Positions 54,086-64,000 of a DNA stretch of 64,000 nucleotides are shown here, piece by piece. Each line of letters begins with the position of its first letter. Position 1 is the stretch's first letter. Source of the stretch: Epiperipatus broadwayi (taxonomy: Eukaryota; Onychophora; Udeonychophora; Euonychophora; Peripatidae); assembly GCA_028023455.1 (NCBI GenBank), contig JAQFVV010000353.1, positions 744,001 to 808,000 of the forward strand, written 5' to 3'. The position numbers were made by a program, and so were the translations under genes. The notes beneath the pieces were generated by a model. The model had not been told where the DNA came from, made no database searches, and was given only the letters and a program-made list of their open reading frames with translations.

Positions 54086-57000
54086 TGCATTTATATAAAA
54101 TATTACAGCAAAATGAAGTGGTGAATTTGGTAATTTTTCAAAAATAATTATTGACAAGTTGACTTTCAAAACAGGATCTTTTTGTTCTCAAGTGTATCAC
54201 TCTTTCACTGAATTAAATTGCAACAGGGGTAGGTTATTAATGAAGTCACTGAATAATGTGCACTTTTTCAAATATTAAAATAACTTTGTACCTGTTAAAT
54301 GCACTTTAGAATGTTTTTCAGTATGTTCAAATAATAACAACAGCATAATCTCAAAAGTCAAGTACTTTAATTGGAGTTATACTATTTATTTCAATTAAAT
54401 TTATCAAAGTTACAAAGAAATATTGCTTTTTAACGATTTTAGAAACACTTAGTATAGAGGTTATTATAAGATTTCACAAGGACATATTTCTTCAGTTAAA
54501 TTTTAAAAGATAATAGTCATCTTTACTTAATTTTTTATGCTGAGATGACAAGATTTGTGTGTATTTTTAAATGAAAACTATATACAATTTAATATCATCG
54601 AAGAGTTGTGGACTCAAGATTTCAATGTCCTTACATTCAAACTCAGTTCTCTCGCATTTAGCATTCAAACATTATTTGACTTTTCAGGCAACAATATTGA
54701 ATTATTTTTGTATTTAATAAAAACATCTAACTACCAAACATCCGTATGTAAATATTTATATATGGATACACATACTGAAATAAATGTATTGAATTTTCTG
54801 TTATTTTATTTTGATTAGTTGGATTTTACGCATATGAAATTTCTAAATATAAACAGCTTTCTCACTTTAAATTGCATAATTTTACTGCCACTAAATTGTT
54901 ATGATGTTATTAAATTGTAATATTTATTTCTTTTGTCATATATTTGATTGTCATCTTAAAATCTATATGGAAAATTGAACAAAAAAAAAATCTTGAAAAT
55001 AAAAAGCAAGACGGATGATTGGCTAATTTATTTTTTTTTATATATAAATCAACTAATAGAAATTGGAAGCTTTTTTTTTTATGATACGTTTTTAAAATAA
55101 ACATGGTAGTCAGATGAAATGTAAGTGCATTTCAGATTTGTAAATGAAAAATTTACACAGCAGTGTTGACAGATATGATTAGACAGGTGTAGATTTTATG
55201 GAAAATTTTCAGTGAAGCGAAGGCAAAAGAGTAACCGATAGTAAAAAGACTAAACTTTTTAAGCTAAATTTAATAATCCTAACTAAAGACAAAAATACAG
55301 ACAAAAATTGCGTTGTTTTTTTTTTAAAAAAAAGATTAATACAAGATATATATGGATGTGTTTTTGTGCGTGCATGTATGTATATGTTGTTGTTGTTTTT
55401 ACTGTATCAAATAGCATTATGAAAACTAAAGCATATTACCTATGTTATAACATTTAATTCGTTTATGGTTGAAACATGACACATAAATGAATAAATAAGA
55501 AAAAAATATTTCTATTTCACTAAAATATAATAAACTACCAAGTGAGAAAAAAAATGGCATTATCAAGTAACACGTGAAAATAAAAAGCATTAAAAAAATC
55601 AGACGTGCGATGTATCTTTAAAAAATCATTAGAAAAAAGTTGAAAAAATATATATTTTAAAAGTAAAGGTACATCATAGACTTCGTATTCTTAGGATTGT
55701 GACATTTCCCCCACATATAATTACAGTTGTGTAGCATTATAATTATATTTTTTTGTATAGTCAATGCATTCATGGTCATCCGACCAACTCAGATTAACTA
55801 AGGGTCTTCATCTTTTAATAACTAGATATCCATTTACCAACCAGTATTGATTTACTAGCTAAATGGGTTGAGGTTTGAATATTCTAATACTAATCATAAT
55901 TCTGCATGTGACACAATTGCCCAGGAGAGAATCCTAGATCATGAATATGGCAGTTAACTTGTTCAGCACTATGTCACAAAAGCCTTCTAAATATTATGTT
56001 GATGACCCTGATCATGTTTAATAAATACTATATTACCATGATAATAACTATAGAAGAATTACATAAATTATTGAAGCGATTATCTGAAAGGGAGTGAAGA
56101 ACTGAGTAACAGCTTGATTAAAATTAGCCTTATCAGTTATTTTATGTTATAATCTAATATATAATTAGTACTTTGAGATATTATTGTCACATATGAAAAC
56201 AAACTCAATCAAAATTAAGTGTGTTTTAATAGGTAAAGAATAATAGGGTGGGAAAAGTAAGCTTTACTCCTGAATATAAAATTAAATATTTAAGAAAGAT
56301 CCATGAAAATTAGGAGAAATGAAGCTATCAAAAAACCCATTAGAAAAATTAAAACTACTGATAAATTGAAAGATCCAAAATTAATCCAAAAAAATAGTTA
56401 TGCAGAAATCTGTTTAATATTTTGAAAAATGAGACGACTGAAATATTAGAAAAATTAAACATTTTTATTAACGCAGCCATTCAATTATAGTTTGGAAATC
56501 ACTAATTAATAGGAACATAAAAAAGTATTGATCCAGATTAGTCAGATATAAATGTTTATGCTTAAATGCTATGCTAAAATCTAAGTGTGTTGTAATTAAA
56601 TTGAAATGAATTAGGTACATAGGAAAAGACATAATTTTATGAAGAAGAGAAGAAATGAAAATAAGTTAGAATTCTAAAAAACATTATCATTAATAGAAGA
56701 AGAGATGTTAAATAAAAGTCATTTATCTTAGATAGAAAGATTTTTTTAAAAACTTTCTACAGATCCATTTTTTTATAATTTAGGAACTACATTACTTATA
56801 GAAGTATTTTATATTAAAACTTGATTAATTACTTTTTTAAATATCAAAACAATTATCTGATTTTTTTTAAAAAAAATTATCATAGCTAAACACCAGAAAA
56901 TTGATTACATTGTTTGAAAGACCTTAGCAAAGTAATTATGAAAATTATATAGCTATTATTTTTAAAATGTCTGGAATGAATATAAACAGTTTTCCGATGA

Positions 57001-57097
57001 CTTAGATATTTTTTTTTATTTGTCAATAATAGTAATTGTAATTTAAATTAGTTATATATGAAAAATTTAGGAAGACATAATTTATGGAAGTAATATA
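54086..57097. other. AT-rich sequence, nothing recognised
   Basis: Stretches around 56240-56720 are A/G-rich on the plus strand and read like decayed coding sequence (Lys, Ile, Asn), but no motif can be named. Confidence 0.4.
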
Positions 57098-57185
57098 ATG
57101 GCTGCAGGACAGTTGAACTGTTAGTTTTGATATAAATAAATAGTATTAATAAAGTGTTTAAGAAAGTTGTAAATAGTATGATAAG
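57098..57185 (+). repeat. Family gamma fragment, 5'-truncated
   Basis: GGCTGCAGGACAGTTGAACT, then AATAGTATTAATAAAGTGTT and AAGAAAGTTGTAAATAGTAT match the gamma tail. CUGAUGA is missing. Confidence 0.7.
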
Positions 57186-58567
57186 ACACATTTTAGAAAC
57201 AGTATCTTGAATTCTATCAATGTCAGATGCTTTGTTAGATTGATTTTATTCCGTAATGTCATATGATTTATAAAAAGTTGTGAAATTTCAGATCTTAACT
57301 AAAACTTTTAAAATGTACTAAAAATAATTTATAAATACAACTATGACCTTAAGAAATCATTATTAGATTCTGATTTGGTCAATATGAAAAAAGCTTCAAC
57401 TTATTGTTTATTGAAGAAATAAGAAATGCACATGAAAGTTATGGCTTCCTATATATCAGCTGGAATGAATGTATAACTAATGTTTTAAATTCTGATATTA
57501 ATGCTCAATAAAATAGTATATATTGATAAATTTGTAATTAGAAAGTTTTTTAAAATTACTGGTTTTAAAAAAAAAGAACTGTAAAACAAGAGAAATTTAT
57601 TTTAAGCAATGCTTAAAATATCTAATATAATTGAAATATTAACATTTAAATTGATTTTATTTATTCAGCTGTGAAAATAAGTGAATTGATTTTAATTTGT
57701 ATTATATTCTAATTTTATTTAATTTCCTAGATGTCATTATATAATATTCTGTTATATATTAATACATTCTATTTATGTCTAAACTATCAATATGGTATAT
57801 TATATTGAAAGCATGCTGGCTAGCCTTACTAAAATAAAATTCTACAACATAAAATATATAATCTCTAGCAATGTTTATTATTTTTGTGGCAACATTATCA
57901 CACACACCCATATATGTAATTAAATAATGTGTGAATATTTAGCAGTTTCTGTTATATATATATTTTTTAAGATTGTAAATCACCATTCGATATAAAATAA
58001 TATTTCAGTCCCATCATTCTAAAGTATTTTGACTCTCAAGCTTTGTTATATAAGTTGGAGATTTTAAACACCTTCCAATCATGCTAGACTAATAGCCCAT
58101 ACTTTACCTTAAAGATATCTTATTTATTTTTATGGAGAGAATGTATCAACACAGATTGTTCCATGTATGTTGTGTTGATATTCATTTGTAACTTGATATA
58201 AATTGGTAAAAATCTTCATTTCTTTTTTAAATAAATAATACATAATCAATGCACTGTAACTATTTTGTATATAATTAAATAGCCCACTATTCAATATAAT
58301 TGACAAAATCTGAAGAAATTATTTAAATGTATAGTGTAAAATAATGTTTTCAATCGTAAAGCTTATTTATATAATAGAGTTACTTAAAAAATTACACTTT
58401 GTTTTTATTACCCATATTTTTCTGTTGCTTTTTATGGTTTATTTATTATATATTTAATTTAGGATCATAATATTTAACAATGTGTTTAAGATTGCAAATA
58501 AGATTATAATTGTTTCTACATTGCATGGAGTGTGTATTTAAAGTTACATTATTGGTCAAATATTATA
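57186..58567. other. AT-rich sequence, nothing recognised
   Basis: Possible decayed coding sequence at 57180-57500 without a nameable motif. Confidence 0.4.
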
Positions 58568-58569
58568 TA

Positions 58570-59614
58570 CACCTGGGTCTCGTTTTATGCAGTAGATAGG
58601 TTCCACAGAAAGCCCGCATTAAAAAAAATCGCACAAAAATAGACTTAATTAACCTTGAAAAATGGGGGATAGGGTCTGTAATTTTCAGAATTCGCATAAA
58701 AGCAAAGCAAAAAGAAAAAATTACTTTAAAATTTGCATTAAAAAAATAAGGAAATAAAGTATGACTAATAAAAAATATCAAATATTTGAAAAAAAATTGG
58801 TACAAGGCAATCTTTTTTTACTTTTTTTTATTAACTGCAGTATTTAATTTGACATTTTTTCATACGTATTGTTTTATGATATGTGGTTCGTTTGTAAACT
58901 GGTAAGAAATCAGATTCATCGATGTGATGTGATGTAGCTTCTCCTTGAACGAAGTCAAGAATTTCTCAGCAATTATGCCCAGAGAAACTTGTTAGCCACT
59001 TTATTTTCCATTCCCCACTCTAAGTTTTCCCATATTCTGCTCCATCCCATTTACACAACTAGTGCCAATTTCAGTCTTGGGCTGCATTAATGGTTTTCTG
59101 TTGACAACTAATTTTTACTACTGAAATAAATTTTAAATGTTCACATTTTGTTTCTATATTAAAAAAATGAGATCGCATTTGAAACAAAAAGATACATTAT
59201 CATTAGAAATGTTATTTTCAGTTTATAAAATCAATAAAATCTTCGTTATTTATTTTAAAAATCTACATTATTTATTTTTGTTATACCTAACAAAATATGT
59301 TTTAAAAGTTTAAAATTTTTGAATATTTATTGCAATATTTTTATATGTAAGTATAAATCTATTATTATTATTTACTCATTAGTATAAGTAGGTTCTTTAT
59401 TCTAAATACAGCTTCAGGCCATATTCACGTTAGCTGCTAATATAACTTTATATTTTGAAAAAAAAAAGTATTTCAAGTCAAAATAAGTTATTAATAATTT
59501 AAATTTCTTGATATCTAATAAATATAGTGAAATATGAAAAATATTAAGAAGAAACATGAATCGCATAACTTCAAAATCGCATTAAAATAATCTGCATAAA
59601 ATGAGACCCAGGTG
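58570..59614. mobile_element. TA-flanked inverted-repeat transposon, copy 3
   Basis: CACCTGGGTCTCGTTTTATG at the left, CATAAAATGAGACCCAGGTG at the right, TA on each side (58568-58569, 59615-59616). The first 300 bp matches 27771-28060 and the last 60 bp matches the ends of the other copies. The interior differs and shows no transposase motif. The best-preserved termini of the three (about 20-bp inverted repeat). Confidence 0.88.
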
Positions 59615-59615
59615 T

Positions 59616-59752
59616 ATAATAACAATATAAATAATAAATATAATGGTAATTAAATATAATATAAAGTCTTTCAATCTGCAGAAGTACTTTTGGATAAAAA
59701 GACTATATTCTATTTAATTATCATTATATTTATTGTTTATATTGTTATTACA
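59616..59752. repeat. Hairpin with Penelope terminal-repeat motif in its loop
   Basis: Arms about 59617-59670 and 59699-59751 (ATAACAATATAAATAATAAA and complement). The loop contains CTGCAGAAGTACTTTTGG, related to the hammerhead-like motif at 48628-48672. It abuts the right end of transposon copy 3. Confidence 0.7.
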
Positions 59753-60097
59753 ATATTTTTTAATTAATGGACATTTATATACATAAACAAAGAGAGTGAA
59801 TAATCTCTCCCCAGATTATAAATTAAAAACACTCTAAATGTTGAACAAAGGATTAAAAGTAGAATAAATCCACCTATTTATGTAGCTCTGATGTTTATAA
59901 GCATACTTTGTTAACATTTTAGTAATTCAGTGTGAAATTAATTTATTAACTGAATAAAATATCACATTAAAGAGTTATTAAACTCATAATTAATTATACA
60001 AGACTGGAGACAGAATTTCAGTTTTACTCCTTGATTATAATAATTAGATAAGATTTAACACATAAAGTTTATTTTTACAATAAACAAGCTCAATGTA

Positions 60098-60242
60098 AAA
60101 AAAAGGCAAAACTCTCCATACAGTAGAGCCACTCAGTGCAAGCCAGGAGTAATCAATGGATGCCAGAAGGCGTGTTTTTCCTGTTTTAATAGCAGTTATG
60201 AGCAAGCATAAGAAATGGTGATCATGTGGTGCTTAGTGGTTT
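60098..60242 (-). mobile_element. Family epsilon insertion with 15-bp target duplication
   Basis: AACAAGCTCAATGTA at 60083-60097 and 60243-60257 flanks a 145-bp epsilon copy. It keeps both ends (GGCAAAACTCTCCATACAGT and TGATCATGTGGTGCTTAGTG) but lacks the hammerhead, replaced by a short AT-rich join. This defines the family boundaries. Confidence 0.88.
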
Positions 60243-60443
60243 AACAAGCTCAATGTATATGTAAACAAAGGGAGTAAATCAATCTTCCTCCAGGCTATGA
60301 ATTAAAAACATCCTACATGTTGAACAAAAGATCAAGATAGAATGATTTTATCTATTCATGGAGCTCTAATGTTTATAACCATATCTTTACCAACACATTA
60401 ACAATTCAGAGTGAAATTAATTTAACAACCAGATAGAATATGA

Positions 60444-60668
60444 GCTGTATTTTTATATTGGACTATTTCCATCATCTAATATGTGTGTTGAATGTCTTTA
60501 GAAAAGTTTAATTTTAGTTAAATATTCCAAATGCATTCAACTGTTAGTAATATCACAGCAAACAGGTTAGTATATGCACAACGTTTTGAGAGGTATTTTT
60601 CTCCCCTCTTCTTGAGGTGTTGCTGGCCTGACCAGTGACATTACTAGCATGGGAAACCTTCAGAAAAA
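60444..60668 (-). mobile_element. Zeta SINE insertion with 14-bp target duplication, 5'-truncated
   Basis: CAGATAGAATATGA (60430-60443) and CAGATATAATATGA (60669-60682) flank it. On the minus strand it begins within the tRNA-like part (GGTTTCCCATGC), passes the hammerhead-like region (60585-60625: CTCAAGA, AGAGG/CCTCT stem II, AAAAC, GTTGTGC) and ends with the family tail GTCCAATATAAAAATACAGC. 5' truncation plus a target duplication is the signature of target-primed reverse transcription. Confidence 0.85.
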
Positions 60669-61155
60669 CAGATATAATATGACATTAAAGAATTATTAAA
60701 CTCATAATCAATTATACAAGGCTGGAGATAGAATATCTCTTTTAAAACCTTGATTGTAGTAACTAAATAAGATTTTTTAATATGTAAAATTTAAATTGAA
60801 CATAGCTCAATGTATATGTAAACAATGGGAGAGAGATTTGTTTAATTTTAGTTTTACAGATTAAATATTATTTAATTACTACAGTCAATGTGTTAAAAGT
60901 AAGATTCTTTCTTTAGCCTTATATAATTGATTACAAGTTTAATAACTCTTTAATGCCATATTCAATCTGGCTGATAAATTAATTTTACTCTGAATTACCA
61001 ACAGTGTTGACAAAGGTATTCTTATAAACATCAGAGCTCCATGAATACATGAATTCATTTTATTTTGATCCTTTGTTCAACATGTAGGCTGTTCTTAATT
61101 CATAGCCTGTGTAAGTGGGTGATTTACTCTCTTTGTTTACATGTACATTGATTTA

Positions 61156-64000
61156 TGTTTTATTTAAAGTGTATATATTATAACCATATATTTTAGTATA
61201 AAATATATTAACTGATGTAACTAGTATAAAAATTTTTCTTTCTTCTTTTGGTGATTTGATTGGCTTGAGCTGCATTTTGAACAGATTACTCTATTATATT
61301 ATTTTAATAAATTTAAATTTGCTTCGTTCCATATACTAATTCATATCAGAATGTTTAACTTTTTAAAATTTTGACAACAAATAAAAATTTGGTAAAATAT
61401 TATTAAAAATAATATTTTGTTTTATTTGTTTAAAATGATCTTAAATTATTATTTCCATTGAATTAAAAAACCATTTGTTCAATTAAAATTAATTATTAAA
61501 AATAAATACAGTAATTACGTATGCGTCTCAATGTAATAAAAGAAAAGAGCGCGAATTTAAGGGAAGATTGTCTGATAGTTTGCTTTTGGAAAAAGAAAGA
61601 AAAGAACATGGTAAAGGCAAATGGTGTAAATTTGATAAGCTTATTTTAAAATAGTTAATAAGTAAACGAATTACCACAAAACTTGCTATAAATGTAAATA
61701 TAACATAGTGGTGATCAAGTATAAAATGAATTGCTAAATTTAAAAGTCTGTTCAAGTCGGCTGGCCAAGTGGATCGAATCACCGGTAATAATTTCCAATA
61801 TTACATTTTAAAATGTCAGAGCTTCCCAGTTTAAGTTTGAAAGAATTAAATACAAGATTTTGGTATGTTTTGAAATATTTATTATTCTACAATTTGGAAA
61901 AATTAAATAAGTATTTTAATTACAGAAGTTTTATGAATATGAAAATTTGTTTTTTAAAAAAGAAGAATTTTAAGTTAAAGTAAAATGTTAAAGCTATCAA
62001 AATATTTTAATATTTCCGTTTTTAATTCTAATAAAATATAATATTGATTGATATTTAACTTTACAATGCCAGTAATATTTGCTAGTTAATTTGTTTAGCA
62101 TTTGGATAATAAACATTCTTCAAATAATTAATCAAAGCTATTTTATAATTGTATCGTTGGTTTAAAAAGGAATACTAATTAATTGCTGTAATTAGTATTC
62201 CTGGATTAACGCGTGGATAAATAAATACTTGCATGGATGTGATAAACTTGGAACACTTTTGATAGAGAAATGTAGAGATTAATAACTTTATGAAAAACAT
62301 TTTCATTTAAATTCTGCATATCATGTTTTAAAATTGTTTCATGTTTGGGGAGCCACGCAAAATCGTTAATCTAATATTGCTTATAATAACTAATCAAATG
62401 GATAGAATTGCATGTATGGAATTTAACTACAGTTATAGCTATTACTTCGTATACTTATTATTCTACACATCGTACATGGATTCCACGGATCACATTAGGA
62501 GTTATAAAATGCTATACAATCCAATTTGTGATACACACATCTGCTAAAATTCATGTATTGAACTATAAAATGCTTTACATTTAGTTTTATCACACACACA
62601 CACCGTTAAATTTTATATATTTGATGAATAATACATTAATTTAATTTTATCGTTATATGAACTTGCATATGAAGTTCAAAAGTTATATTTATTAAGTTTA
62701 AATTAATAAGGGTTGAATAAAATATTTATTCAAGAGAATAGCGCTTGCGGAAAAGCTTAAAAGTACTAAATGAATTCATGAGATATATCAATCTTTATGA
62801 GATATTTTGTGAGTCTTTCCAGATTTATATTCCTATGCCAATATTACTTATATTATATTACACATGTTTATTTTAAGCAAGATAAGTAGTACATTAGTTG
62901 TCCTGATTAGCGTAACATTTTATTATGCAAGAACCCACATTTGCTACAGTGTTAGTGTTTTCTGAATGGTCAGAAGAACTGAGGAGGATGATTTTGCACT
63001 TTAATGTGAAGTAAATAATAATGTTGTTTTAGAATGTTAAAGGACTTTAATCTGTGCTGGTGGTTAATCCGCAGATTATTTTAATTGCCATTTTTGTATT
63101 TTACACACATTCCTGCGCTGGTGGTTAATCCGCGGAATTGTGTGATTATACGTATTACTTTATGATGGTGTTTAAATACACAAAACGTTTAGTATTATTT
63201 AATTCCTACGTGTAGATGAATACATCCACAGGAATATGTTTGCTTCACAGATATAAGTTGGGCAAAGTATTTTAGTTAATCTGCTAAATCATCTTCTTCA
63301 TTTGTAAGCATAATTTATCGGTTAGATTATTAAATGGTAGCAGGAAATTCTATTCAAGTACTTCATAATAATTAACTGTTGATTGATTATTATTTACCGG
63401 AACGTAAGTTTAAATTGTCACTTTATTTAATGATTACATTATAGCTAAATCATACAGACATCATATTATTTATTATATTATTATAGGTGTACAGTAGGGA
63501 TTTATTGAATCTGGAAATGACGTTCAATATTTCATGAATTGATGCTGAATTTATTATAAATTCCTCAATATTCGGTATATAAAATTGAAATATAAGGTGG
63601 GATTAGGTTTGTAAATACTGTACATATGAGATATATTGAAGAAAGTCGATTGAATTATAATTTATTTATTTGATTTGTTTATTTATGTTTTTATTTAGAA
63701 TATTGAAATTAATTACTTATTGTTCATAAATTTGTAAATAAAAGTTGATTTATAATTAAACTTACTGTGCCGTTGCTATGTGTCATTCATAACATCAGAA
63801 ATCATAAACTTTGGATAGAGCATACATTGAAGAGCATACATTGAATTACATATTATCGTCAACATGATATAAGAGTTTATAAATATTTTTTGAGAAAACA
63901 TTTAGATGCTTTTCGTCTTTGGTAGTTTATGATGAGTAAGGTACAATAAAATCCCATTTACCTTTTCCATCATTGCGGCTTTGCGTAGTTGATTCTAGTA
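61156..64000. other. AT-rich sequence with one small direct repeat
   Basis: No gene recognised. CTG(T/C)GCTGGTGGTTAATCCGC occurs at about 63055 and 63114, 59 bp apart, unusually GC-rich for the area. Hypothetical ORFs at 61528-61782 and 62341-62547 have no family signal. Confidence 0.5.

Larger units (their letters stand above)
59765..61155. repeat. Three copies of an ~320-bp repeat, one inverted, with nested insertions
   Basis: Copy A about 59765-60090; copy B about 60243-60435 and 60669-60800, split by an insertion; copy C inverted at about 60855-61155. Shared blocks: TTGAACAAAGGAT, GTAGCTCTGATGTTTATAA-like, GTGAAATTAATTTA, GAGTTATTAAACTCATAAT. No coding capacity or hammerhead core recognised. 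Confidence 0.75.

Noticed and set aside
56240-57500. Decayed LINE or Penelope coding region
   Set aside because: Composition is suggestive, but no reverse transcriptase or endonuclease motif could be identified in any frame.

Overview
This is a very AT-rich stretch (my estimate by eye is about 25-28% GC) of a eukaryotic, almost certainly invertebrate-animal, nuclear genome. I find no convincing host gene: no intact multi-exon coding signal, no rRNA and no functional tRNA. What can be recognised is a dense, layered set of transposable elements, most of them decayed. Penelope-like elements, Tigger/pogo transposons, tRNA-derived SINEs, an AP-endonuclease LINE and hammerhead-ribozyme repeats occurring together suggest a metazoan. 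I do not assign a species.

Layout. 1-1.2 kb: a foldback repeat beside a decayed Penelope GIY-YIG domain. 1.4-6.1 kb: hairpin MITEs, a repeat carrying an intact-looking type I hammerhead ribozyme (3618-3674), and another foldback. 6.2-9.85 kb: a LINE with a tandemly duplicated ORF1, an endonuclease domain and a partial reverse transcriptase, cut off at its 3' side. 10.2-12.5, 27.8-29.0 and 58.6-59.6 kb: three copies of one TA-flanked inverted-repeat transposon. 19.5-21.7 kb: a Tigger/pogo transposase pseudogene interrupted by a tandem dimer of a 424-bp hammerhead unit flanked by a 23-bp target duplication. 22.3-25.2 kb: two hammerhead foldbacks separated by a homopolymer tract that looks like poor assembly. 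30.6-38.4 kb: two ~715-bp direct repeats bracketing a gag-like coiled-coil pseudogene, an integrase-tail-like fragment, a LINE 3' end and a SINE with clean target duplications. 39.6-43.2 and 53.7-54.1 kb: more hammerhead foldbacks, plus SINEs. 48.6-50.0 kb: a 5'-truncated but otherwise open Penelope-like reverse transcriptase/GIY-YIG ORF with a hammerhead-like motif beside its 3' end. 59.6-61.2 kb: nested short repeats with readable target duplications. The rest is AT-rich sequence with no recognisable feature.

Main theme. The window holds several lineages of small repeats built around a type I hammerhead core (CUGANGA, stem II, GAAA, very short stem III). Four lineages have a 6-nt palindromic stem III, which favours dimeric ribozymes, as known for Penelope-like elements and animal retrozymes. 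In six foldbacks the two ribozyme motifs are always divergent (minus on the left, plus on the right), so the RNA 5' sides meet at the centre. That is what snap-back self-priming of a cDNA would produce. One family joins a tRNA-like head to a hammerhead-like segment. The Penelope-like element is the plausible source of the reverse transcriptase; that link is inference.
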